Positions 1 through 5,449 of a DNA stretch of 5,449 nucleotides are shown here, in pieces. The notes beneath the pieces were generated by a model, which saw nothing but the letters and a program-made list of their open reading frames with translations, searched no databases and had not been told where the DNA came from. The DNA comes from Labilithrix luteola (GTDB taxonomy: Bacteria > Myxococcota_A > Polyangia > Polyangiales > Polyangiaceae). How positions within the stretch are numbered: the first letter of the stretch is position 1; the number at the start of each line of letters is the position of its first letter. The stretch spans positions 1-5,449 of the forward strand of contig JAMFST010001167.1 of assembly GCA_026225435.1 (NCBI GenBank). The letters are read 5' to 3'. The translations under genes and the position numbers were made by a program.

Positions 1-374
1 CCGCGCCGGGCACCGCGGATCGGCAACCGTTTCCGCAGGCGCGCGGGGACGAGTGGTTCGAGCGCTTCGATGCGCCGGCGGCGCGCGAGGCGGCGCTGGC
101 GACGATGCGCGGTCTGTCGGATCCGCGCGCGGTGGTGGCGCGCCTTCCGCGGGTGACGACGCCGACGCTGCTGATCTGGGGGCGCGAGGACAAGCTGGTG
201 CCGGTCTCGGCGGGGCGCCGGCTGGCGCGCGAGATCCCCCACGCGCGCCTCGAGGTGCTCGCCGCGGGGCACGCGCCGGCGGAGGAGGCACCCGACGAGT
301 TCGCCCGCGTGCTCAAGGGCTTCGTCGACGGAGCGCGGCGCCCCGAGACGCGCGAGCGCGCGAGCCGGTACTGA
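1..374 (+). CDS. alpha/beta-fold hydrolase, C-terminal part (5' end outside window)
   Basis: The frame starting at base 3 is open from the left edge to the TGA at 372-374, giving about 123 C-terminal residues of a protein whose start lies outside the window. The Met at 105 is internal, because the frame continues upstream without a stop. The visible part carries the C-terminal half of an alpha/beta hydrolase core: a hydrophobic strand TPTLLIWG, then GREDKLVP, where the Asp at 189-191 occupies the catalytic acid position of the GxxDxxxP pattern. The catalytic His follows in AAGHAP (codon 270-272), then a C-terminal helix. The nucleophile elbow with the catalytic Ser is off the edge. Substrate cannot be told; esterases, dehalogenase-like and C-C hydrolases share this tail. 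The sequence after the His (APAEEAP) differs from the GHW of the meta-cleavage hydrolase at 4002-4838, so the two are not recent duplicates. The 9-base gap to the next gene suggests co-transcription with the transporter. Confidence 0.85.
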   Translation, partial: APGTADRQPFPQARGDEWFERFDAPAAREAALATMRGLSDPRAVVARLPRVTTPTLLIWGREDKLVPVSAGRRLAREIPHARLEVLAAGHAPAEEAPDEFARVLKGFVDGARRPETRERASRY

Positions 375-383
375 GCGAATCAC

Positions 384-1256
384 ATGCAGCGCGCCGGCAT
401 GCTGCTGCTCCCTTACGCACGCACGCGCACGCGACTCCTGGCGCATCCCTCGGCTCGTCTGGGTGGGCTGCTGGTGGCGCTGCTGGTGCTCTTCGCGCTC
501 GTCGCTCCCCTGCTCTCTCCGTACGAGGCCAACGCGAGCGACTTCGTCCACGGGCTCGGGCCGGGCGACACGCCAGGTCCGCCGAGCTGGGCGCACTGGC
601 TGGGGACCGATCGCATCTTCCGCGACCAGCTCACCCGGCTGGCGATGGGGGCGCGCCTGTCGCTCTTCGTCGGCATCGGAGCGAGCGCGCTGGCGACGCT
701 GCTCGGCGGCGCCGTGGGGATCGTCGCCGGTTACTTCGAGGGGACCGCGATCGACGCCGTGCTCATGCGGCTCGTCGACGTCGGCCTCTCCTTCCCGTTT
801 CTCCTGCTGGTGATGGCCGTGGGCGCGGCCCTCGACGAGACCAGCGCGCTCACCGTGCTCCTGCTGCTCGGCGCGAGCGGCTGGCTGGGGACGGCGCGGC
901 TGGTGCGCGCCAAGACGCTGCAGGTGCGGGCGCAGGAGTTCATCGCCGCGGCGCGCGCGCTCGGCCTGTCGACGCCGCGCATCCTGTGGCGCCACGTGCT
1001 GCCCAACGTGGCGAGCACCCTGGTGTTCACCGCCACGCTGGCGGTCGCGCAGATGCTGCTGGCGGAGAGCGTGCTCAGCTACCTCGGCGCCGGCGTTCCG
1101 CCGCCCGCCGCGTCGTGGGGGCGGATGCTCTTCGAGGGGCAGGACTTCTACCAGGCGGCGCCGTGGCTCCTCGCCGGGCCGGCGTGTCTGGTGGTCCTCG
1201 CCGCGCTCGCCTTCCACCTGCTGGGCGAAGGGATGCGCGATGTCCTGGATCCGTGA
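384..1256 (+). CDS. ABC transporter permease, DppC/OppC type (peptide/nickel/opine importer family)
   Basis: This 290-residue inner-membrane protein forms half of the translocation pore of an ABC importer for peptides or similar solutes. Visible segments: TM1 at about 26-46; the family motif LGTDRIFRDQL at 73-83 followed by GARLSL; further hydrophobic helices at about 94-116, 132-150, 153-170, 208-232 and 258-280; a cytoplasmic EAA loop at about 185-208 (EFIAAARALG to VLPN) that docks on the ATPase; the hallmark LSYLGAG..PP..SWG at 231-246; and the C-terminal GEGMRDVLDP typical of DppC proteins. Length is normal for the family (about 280-300). One oddity is Phe79 where most relatives have Gly in the 'GRD' motif. 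The start at 384 has only a weak purine stretch upstream; the ATG at 399 is an alternative that would remove five residues. The gene follows the hydrolase stop by 9 bases and overlaps the binding-protein gene by 17, so coupled translation is likely. The solute cannot be inferred. Confidence 0.93.
   Translation: MQRAGMLLLPYARTRTRLLAHPSARLGGLLVALLVLFALVAPLLSPYEANASDFVHGLGPGDTPGPPSWAHWLGTDRIFRDQLTRLAMGARLSLFVGIGASALATLLGGAVGIVAGYFEGTAIDAVLMRLVDVGLSFPFLLLVMAVGAALDETSALTVLLLLGASGWLGTARLVRAKTLQVRAQEFIAAARALGLSTPRILWRHVLPNVASTLVFTATLAVAQMLLAESVLSYLGAGVPPPAASWGRMLFEGQDFYQAAPWLLAGPACLVVLAALAFHLLGEGMRDVLDP
1227..1233 (+). promoter_or_regulatory. Shine-Dalgarno sequence for the solute-binding protein gene
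   Basis: GAAGGGA lies 6 bases before the ATG at 1240, inside the end of the upstream permease gene. It is the best ribosome-binding site in the plus-strand operon and supports 1240 as the start. The nearby ATG at 1233 is in the permease frame (an internal Met) and is not a competing start for the binding protein. A strong site here fits the need for more binding protein than permease, which is common in importer operons (inference). Confidence 0.6.
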
Positions 1257-2973
1257 GCGCCTGCTCCCTGCGCTCGCGGTGGCGCTCGCCGCCGGGTTGC
1301 TCGCCTCGGCGCCCGGCTGTCACGAGCCGCTGCAAGCGCCCGAAGCGGCGGCGCATCCCGACGATCTCACGCCGCGAAGGGGCGGCGTGCTGCACCTCGC
1401 GACCATCGACGACATCCGCTCGCTCGATCCCGCGGCGGTGCTCGGCGGGACCGAGGCGCAGCTCGATCCGTTGATCTACGCCGGCCTGGTCGACATCGCC
1501 GCCGATGGATCGCTGGCCCCGGATCTCGCCGAGAGCTGGGACGTCTCCGCCGACGGTCTCGTTTACCGCTTCGTCCTGCGGCGCGGCGCGCGCTTCCACG
1601 ACGACAGCGAAGTTACCGCCGCCGACGTGAAGCGCTCGCTCGAGAGAGCGCTCCATCCGTCCACGCCGGATCCCTACGCCAGCTTCTACGAATCGCTCGC
1701 CGGCTACGCCGACTACGTCGCGGGGAAGGCGCCGCACCTCGCCGGGGTCGAGATCACCGGTCCGTACGAGGTGACCTTCCGCCTCGACCACCCCGACGCG
1801 ACCTTCCCCAAGCTGCTCGCGCTGCTCCCCGCGCGGCTGGTGTGCCCCGGCGCCGGCGAGCGGTACGACGAGAGCTTCGTCGCCTGTGGCGCCGGCCCGT
1901 TCAAGATGACGCCCGGCGGCTGGGAGCGCGGACGCCAGCTGACCCTGGTGCGCCACGAGGGCTACTTCCGTCCCGGCCTCCCCTACCTCGACGGCATGAA
2001 CATGATCTTCAGCATGCCGGCGCTCACCCAGCGCTTCAAGCTGGAGAGCGGCGCGCTCGACGTGGTGAGCGAGCTGTCGGGACCCGATGCGACCGGCTTC
2101 CGCGCCGATGCGCGCTGGGCGAGCTCGCGCGCGGTGGAGCCGTTCCGGCAGGTGTGGGGCGAGGCGATGAACGTCGAGACGCCCCCCTTCGACAACGTGG
2201 AGGTGCGACGCGCGGTGGCCGCTGCGCTCGACCGCGAGCAATGGGCGAAGCTGAAACCGGGTCTGCTGCGCCCGACCGGCCAGCTGCTGCCGCCGACCAT
2301 CGAGGGGTTCCGCGCCGACCTCCCTGGACAGGTGTACGACCCGGCCGCGGCGCGCGCGCACATGGTGAAGGCGGGGCTCGCGGGCGGCTGGCCGAAGCCG
2401 ATCCCGTACCTGATCGTGAAGCAGGACATCAACGAGCTCACCGCGCAGCTGCTCGCCGAGGAGCTGGCGCCGCTCGGACTGCACCTGGACATCCGGCTGG
2501 CCAGCTACCCGACGTTCATGGCGCGCACCCACGCGCGCGGGCACGCGGCCATCAGCCACCAGGGCTGGCAGCAGGACTATCCCGACGCGAGCGACTTCTT
2601 CGAGCCGCTCTTCTCGCGCGCGGCCATCAGCGACACCGACTCCAACAACATGTCGTTCTTCGTCGACGACCGGCTGGAGACGCTGATGACGCGCGCGCAC
2701 CGGGAGATCAGCCCCGAGGTGCGCCGGGCGCTGTACGACGAGGCGGGATCGATCGTCGTCGACCGCGCGCCGTGGGCGTTCGCCTTCGACGTGAGCTCGC
2801 TGCGGGTGTGGCAGCCGTACGTGCGCGGCCTCCGCTCGCACGCGCAGTACCAGTATCCCATCGCCACGGTGTGGCTCGATCGCGATCCGCGCGAGGGGAA
2901 GCTCGCGCTCGGCTTTGGCCGCGAAGAGCGCGCCGGGTTCGGGCTCACCAGCGGCAGCGGCAGCGCGCGATGA
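1240..2973 (+). CDS. ABC transporter substrate-binding lipoprotein, SBP family 5 (DppA/OppA type)
   Basis: This 577-residue protein is the extracytoplasmic receptor of the importer. The N terminus looks like a lipoprotein signal: Arg4/Arg6, a hydrophobic run at 8-23, then Ala-Pro-Gly-Cys with Cys27 as the lipidation candidate. The box is not ideal, since Pro is unusual at -2 and Leu is preferred at -3. The mature part starts with a Pro/Ala-rich linker and then GGVLHLA at 48-54. The family 5 signature is clear at about 95-135: LAESWDVSADGL, RFHDDSEVTAADVKRSLERA. Later landmarks are GAGPFKM (217-223), VRRAVAAALDRE (322-333) and QDYPDASDF (445-453), matching the conserved C-terminal lobe of DppA/OppA proteins. 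Length is slightly above the usual 500-550. A C-terminal tail after about 547 ends in a Gly/Ser-rich stretch. Cys202 and Cys216 may form a disulfide (inference). The gene overlaps the upstream permease by 17 bases and the downstream one by 4. Ligand unknown: family 5 members bind peptides, nickel, haem, opines or sugars. Confidence 0.94.
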   Translation: MSWIRERLLPALAVALAAGLLASAPGCHEPLQAPEAAAHPDDLTPRRGGVLHLATIDDIRSLDPAAVLGGTEAQLDPLIYAGLVDIAADGSLAPDLAESWDVSADGLVYRFVLRRGARFHDDSEVTAADVKRSLERALHPSTPDPYASFYESLAGYADYVAGKAPHLAGVEITGPYEVTFRLDHPDATFPKLLALLPARLVCPGAGERYDESFVACGAGPFKMTPGGWERGRQLTLVRHEGYFRPGLPYLDGMNMIFSMPALTQRFKLESGALDVVSELSGPDATGFRADARWASSRAVEPFRQVWGEAMNVETPPFDNVEVRRAVAAALDREQWAKLKPGLLRPTGQLLPPTIEGFRADLPGQVYDPAAARAHMVKAGLAGGWPKPIPYLIVKQDINELTAQLLAEELAPLGLHLDIRLASYPTFMARTHARGHAAISHQGWQQDYPDASDFFEPLFSRAAISDTDSNNMSFFVDDRLETLMTRAHREISPEVRRALYDEAGSIVVDRAPWAFAFDVSSLRVWQPYVRGLRSHAQYQYPIATVWLDRDPREGKLALGFGREERAGFGLTSGSGSAR

Positions 2974-3983
2974 TCCGCCGGCTCGTACGTCGCCTCGGCT
3001 CGGCGCTGCTCGTCCTGTGGGCGGTCGCCACGCTCACCTTCGTGATCGCCGATCTGTTGCCGAGCGATCCGGCGCGGATGATCGCCGGGCCGACGGCGCG
3101 GGCGGCCGACGTGGCCCGCATCCGCGCGCAGATCGGCGCGGACCGACCACTGGCGGTGCGGTACGGGCTGTACCTCCGCCACCTGGTGCACGTGACCGAG
3201 CCGGCCGCGGCCGCGGCGGCGAACAAGACGGAGCACGCCGACTGCGCCTCGTTCGGTCCGCTGCACCTCGATCTCGGCCACAGCTACACGCAGAGAAAGC
3301 CGGTGGTGGCGGTGCTCGCCGATCGCGCCCCGCGCTCGCTCCTCCTCGCCGTCGGCGCGGTGACCGTGCAGCTGTTCGTGGGCCTGCTGGCCGGGCTGCT
3401 GGCCGCGTTCCGGCCGCGCAGCTGGCTCGATCGCACCACCATCGCCGCCACCGTCGTCGGCACCAGCGTGCCCACGTACCTCATCGGCCTCACGCTCCAG
3501 TACGCGCTCGGCCACCGCCTGCATCTCTTGCCGCTCGACGGCTTCGGGCGGACCGACGGCGAGCACCTGGTGTCGCTGATCCTGCCGGCGCTCACCCTCG
3601 GGATCTTCGGAGCCGCCTACTACGCGCGGCTGGTGCGCGACGATCTGCTCGCGGCGATGCGGCAGGACTTCGTCCGCACGGCGCGCGCCAAGGGGGCGAG
3701 CCGCCTGCGCACGCTCCTCCACCACGCGCTGCGCACCACGCTGGTGCCGGTGCTGACCGTCGTCGGCCTGGAGCTCGGCGCGCTGGTCGGCGGCGCCGTC
3801 GTCGTGGAGACGCTCTTCCGCTGGCCTGGCATCGGCGCGCTGGCGGTGTCGTCGCTCCTCGACCACGACGGGCCGCTCATCCTCGGCATCACCCTGACTA
3901 CCTCGGCGTGCATCGTGATGAGCAACCTGGTGGTCGATGCGATGTACGTGCTGCTCGATCCCCGCATGCGCCGCGCCAGCTGA
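2970..3983 (+). CDS. ABC transporter permease, DppB/OppB type
   Basis: This 337-residue protein is the second pore subunit, partner of the DppC-type permease at 384-1256. The start is the ATG at 2970, overlapping the binding-protein stop as ATGA. The frame stays open upstream to 1842 inside the binding-protein gene, but that part is not protein-like and the family N terminus begins exactly here with MIRRLVRRLG. TM1 is at about 9-29 and ends in the family-typical LLPSDPA. LDLGHSY at 100-106 matches the conserved GDLGxS region. Helices follow at about 123-146, 156-180, 200-220, 258-279 and 302-327. The EAA loop is at about 233-260 (DFVRTARAKGAS). The hallmark VVVETLFRWPGIG is at 277-289, and the protein ends with the DppB-typical LLDPRM. 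Between TM1 and LDLGHSY there is an insertion of roughly 25 residues (about 74-98) with a run of Ala, predicted to face outside. No ribosome-binding site is visible, so translation probably depends on coupling. Confidence 0.93.
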   Translation: MIRRLVRRLGSALLVLWAVATLTFVIADLLPSDPARMIAGPTARAADVARIRAQIGADRPLAVRYGLYLRHLVHVTEPAAAAAANKTEHADCASFGPLHLDLGHSYTQRKPVVAVLADRAPRSLLLAVGAVTVQLFVGLLAGLLAAFRPRSWLDRTTIAATVVGTSVPTYLIGLTLQYALGHRLHLLPLDGFGRTDGEHLVSLILPALTLGIFGAAYYARLVRDDLLAAMRQDFVRTARAKGASRLRTLLHHALRTTLVPVLTVVGLELGALVGGAVVVETLFRWPGIGALAVSSLLDHDGPLILGITLTTSACIVMSNLVVDAMYVLLDPRMRRAS

Positions 3984-3998
3984 GAGCGCGCGGCGCGG
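3971..3998. terminator. weak candidate bidirectional hairpin between convergent operons
   Basis: CCGCGCC at 3971-3977 and GGCGCGG at 3992-3998 form a perfect 7-bp inverted repeat with a 14-base loop, spanning the stop codon of the DppB-type permease and most of the 18-base gap before the hydrolase stop. Its position suits a shared terminator for the converging transcripts. There is no T-tract on either strand, and 7-bp all-G/C inverted repeats are common by chance at this base composition, so support is poor. Confidence 0.2.
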
Positions 3999-4001
3999 AG
4001 C

Positions 4002-4838
4002 TCACTCGGCCGCGAAGAAGCCCGAGACCAGCTCGTTGAAGCGGGCCGCGTGCTCGATCTGCGTCCAGTGACCGCAGCGGTTGAAGACGTGCAGCTCGGC
4101 GTCGGGGAGCAGCTCGGCGACCCGCAAGGAGGCCGCAAGCGGGATCACCTTGTCGTCCCGGCCGTGAATGACCAGCGTCTTGTGCGGCAGCTTCTGGATG
4201 CTCGCCTCGTCACTGGCCATCGCGTCCACCCAGCGCTGGCGCGGCGCGGGGAACATCGCCGAGAACGACCCCTGGAACCCCGGCTGGATGCTCGCCTGGT
4301 AGCGCAGCCGCGCCAGCTCGTCGTTCACCAGCTTGCGGTCGTAGGCGAACACGTCGAGCAGCTTGCGCATGTTCTCGAACGACGGCGTGTACCCCCAGAC
4401 CGCGTCGAGCCCGGCGGTGATGTCGAAGCGCACGCCGACCGATCCCATGAGCACCAGCCGCCGCACCCGCTCCGGGCGGGAGATGGCGAAGGCCAGCGCC
4501 AGCGCGCCGCCGAACGAGTTGCCGACGAGATCGACCTGCCTCAAGTCGAGCGCGTCGAGCGTCTTCTCCACGTGCCCCAGCCAGCGCTCCTTGTCGTAGC
4601 GGTTGTCCGCCGGCCGCTCGGTGAAGCCGAAGCCGAGCAGATCCGGCGCGACGACGCGAAACCGCTTCGCCAGGTGCGGCATGGTGAGCCGCCAGTTGGC
4701 GAAGGCCGTCACCCCGGGCCCCGAGCCGTGCAGCAGCACCACCGGCGGACCACCTGTCTCGTGACCGACCAGGTGCACATTTGTAGGAACGCCGCCGGCG
4801 TCGATGCGCTGGCCGATCTCGGGGCTGGTGGTGCTCAT
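4002..4838 (-). CDS. dmpD: 2-hydroxymuconic semialdehyde hydrolase (meta-cleavage product C-C hydrolase, XylF/DmpD type)
   Basis: This 278-residue cytoplasmic enzyme hydrolyses the C-C bond of the yellow ring-fission product (2-hydroxymuconic semialdehyde or its 6-alkyl ketone forms) to 2-hydroxypenta-2,4-dienoate and formate or another carboxylic acid (EC 3.7.1.9 class). Resemblance to remembered XylF/DmpD sequences runs from end to end: SPEIGQ near the N terminus, the oxyanion-hole motif LLHGSGPGVTA (35-45), LGFGFTERPADNRY (68-81), the nucleophile elbow GNSFGG with Ser108, LMGSVGV, GLDAVWGY, DVFAYDR, RYQASIQPGFQ, MFPAPRQRWVD, HGRDDKVIPL with Asp229, and RCGHW with His257. Spacings Ser-Asp 121 and Asp-His 28 equal those known for the cumene-pathway homologue CumD (Ser103/Asp224/His252). 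The length is typical. The start ATG at 4838 has a GAGAG-like purine stretch a few bases upstream, 19 bases after the dioxygenase stop. It is the last gene of its operon. Preference between aldehyde and ketone substrates cannot be settled here. Confidence 0.95.
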   Translation of the reverse strand: MSTTSPEIGQRIDAGGVPTNVHLVGHETGGPPVVLLHGSGPGVTAFANWRLTMPHLAKRFRVVAPDLLGFGFTERPADNRYDKERWLGHVEKTLDALDLRQVDLVGNSFGGALALAFAISRPERVRRLVLMGSVGVRFDITAGLDAVWGYTPSFENMRKLLDVFAYDRKLVNDELARLRYQASIQPGFQGSFSAMFPAPRQRWVDAMASDEASIQKLPHKTLVIHGRDDKVIPLAASLRVAELLPDAELHVFNRCGHWTQIEHAARFNELVSGFFAAE

Positions 4839-4857
4839 GGTCTCTCGCTCGATCCGC

Positions 4858-5449
4858 TCACGTCACGACGCTGAGGAAGCGCTCGTTGAGCGCGCGGTCG
4901 TAATAGAAGATCGCCTTGCCCAGGTGCTCGGCCGCCCACGTCCGCACCGGGCTGTCCGGGTAGTACATGTACCCGCCGGAGAAGGTCTCGTTGCGGTTGC
5001 CCGACGGGTCGAAGAAGTAGATCGTCTGCCCGCGGGTGATGCCGTGACGGGTCGGGCCGATGTCGATGGGGATGTCGTATTTCACCATCAGGTCCGCCGC
5101 GTGCCCGACGTCGTGCCAGCTCTCGAGGAAGAACGAGACGTGGTGGAACTTGTTCTTCCCCGGGTAATTCACGAAGGCGATGTCGTGCGGCTTGGAGCCA
5201 CAGCTGAGGAACGTGGCGATGCGCGTCCCATCCGGCGTGATGACCCGCTCGGCCTCCTTGAAGTCGAGGACCTCCTGGAACACCTTGGCGACCCCCTCGA
5301 CGTCGTCGCCGTAGAGGAGGCAGTGGTCCATGCGCAGCACGCGCATCCCCTTCGGCTCCTCGTGCCAGATCTCCGGATTCTCCGTCGGCGGGGCGTGCTC
5401 CGAGGTGTCCATCTCGGCGAAGAGACGGATCTCGTGACCGGTGGGAATC
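4858..5449 (-). CDS. dmpB: catechol 2,3-dioxygenase (extradiol, XylE/DmpB type), C-terminal part (5' end outside window)
   Basis: This Fe(II)-dependent enzyme cleaves catechol or alkylcatechol next to the hydroxyls (EC 1.13.11.2), producing the substrate of the hydrolase encoded downstream. The frame is open through the right edge. The ATG at 5412 is internal: the 12 codons before it read PTGHEIRLFAE, which aligns with the end of the N-terminal domain of XylE (PSGHHFELYAD). About 196 residues are visible of the roughly 307 usual. Counting from the internal Met, the iron ligands are His30 (codon 5323-5325), His91 (5140-5142) and Glu142 (4987-4989). Their spacings of 61 and 51 equal those of XylE His153/His214/Glu265. 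Active-site His76, His123 and Tyr132 match XylE His199, His246 and Tyr255. Other conserved blocks are IDIGPTRHGIT, IYFFDPSGNRNE and the C terminus LGKAIFYYDRALNERF. The linker between domains has a distinctive sequence (MDTSEHAPPTENPEIW). The hydrolase gene follows after 19 bases, so the two are an operon. Confidence 0.96.
   Translation of the reverse strand, partial: IPTGHEIRLFAEMDTSEHAPPTENPEIWHEEPKGMRVLRMDHCLLYGDDVEGVAKVFQEVLDFKEAERVITPDGTRIATFLSCGSKPHDIAFVNYPGKNKFHHVSFFLESWHDVGHAADLMVKYDIPIDIGPTRHGITRGQTIYFFDPSGNRNETFSGGYMYYPDSPVRTWAAEHLGKAIFYYDRALNERFLSVVT

Noticed and set aside
53..1474. Open frame of 473 codons on the plus strand across the first permease
   Set aside because: The translation is low-complexity Arg/Ala/Gly and overlaps the hydrolase tail and permease in another frame. 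It is a shadow of GC-rich coding sequence.
1075..2841. Open frame of 588 codons on the minus strand opposite the binding-protein gene
   Set aside because: Its product is rich in Arg, His, Val and Gly with no recognisable domain. It lies wholly antisense to a clear family 5 binding protein and the end of a permease. Long antisense frames are expected when third positions are almost all G or C.
1842..2969. Upstream extension of the DppB-type permease frame, which would make a 713-residue fusion
   Set aside because: The extension is an Arg/Ala-rich out-of-frame reading of the binding-protein gene. The permease family N terminus starts exactly at the ATG at 2970, which overlaps the previous stop codon.
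3215..3225. Local GC-only tract (gcggccgcgg type) looked at as a possible regulatory palindrome
   Set aside because: It encodes the Ala run of the permease insertion, and short G/C palindromes are everywhere in this window. Nothing else supports a site.
2577..3866. Open frame of 429 codons on the minus strand opposite the DppB-type permease
   Set aside because: It has no domain signature, its composition is typical of antisense frames, and it overlaps two well-supported genes.
2915..4039. Open frame of 374 codons on the plus strand overlapping the DppB-type permease
   Set aside because: The product is Arg/Ala/Pro-rich and low in complexity. It is an out-of-frame shadow of the permease gene.
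4050..4874. Open frame of 274 codons on the plus strand opposite the meta-cleavage hydrolase
   Set aside because: It mirrors the hydrolase codon pattern and has no recognisable motif. The opposite strand encodes an end-to-end match to XylF/DmpD with an intact catalytic triad.

Overview
The window is a compact, very GC-rich bacterial segment with strong G/C preference at third codon positions. Nearly every base is coding. Base composition, tight gene packing and protein families fit a high-GC proteobacterium or myxobacterium-like organism. Taxonomy cannot be fixed from the sequence alone; this is inference.

Left and centre (1-3983, plus strand): one co-directional run of four genes. It holds the 3' end of an alpha/beta-hydrolase gene (1-374), a DppC/OppC-type ABC permease (384-1256), a family 5 solute-binding lipoprotein (1240-2973) and a DppB/OppB-type ABC permease (2970-3983). 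Junctions are a 9-base gap, a 17-base overlap and a 4-base ATGA overlap, so this is almost certainly one transcript with translational coupling. The three transport genes supply the membrane pore and substrate receptor of a peptide/nickel/opine-class importer. The two ATPases (DppD/DppF type) are not in the window.

Right (4002-5449, minus strand): two aromatic meta-cleavage genes, read right to left. The first is an extradiol catechol 2,3-dioxygenase of the XylE/DmpB type. It is cut by the window edge, so only its C-terminal domain and the tail of the N-terminal domain are visible. After 19 bases comes a 2-hydroxymuconic semialdehyde hydrolase of the XylF/DmpD type. Catalytic residues of both are intact. 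The dioxygenase opens catechols next to the hydroxyls; the hydrolase cuts the ring-fission product to 2-hydroxypenta-2,4-dienoate and a carboxylic acid. The rest of the lower pathway (hydratase, aldolase, acylating aldehyde dehydrogenase) must lie upstream of the dioxygenase or elsewhere.

The two operons converge with only 18 bases between stop codons. There are no RNA genes, insertion sequences, CRISPR arrays, att sites or non-coding stretches longer than 20 bases. Known enzyme and transporter families explain everything visible, and I found no convincing evidence of a previously undescribed system. The points most worth a look are the convergent pairing of an importer with an aromatic catabolic module, the C-A-B order of the transporter genes, and an Ala-rich insertion in the DppB-type permease.
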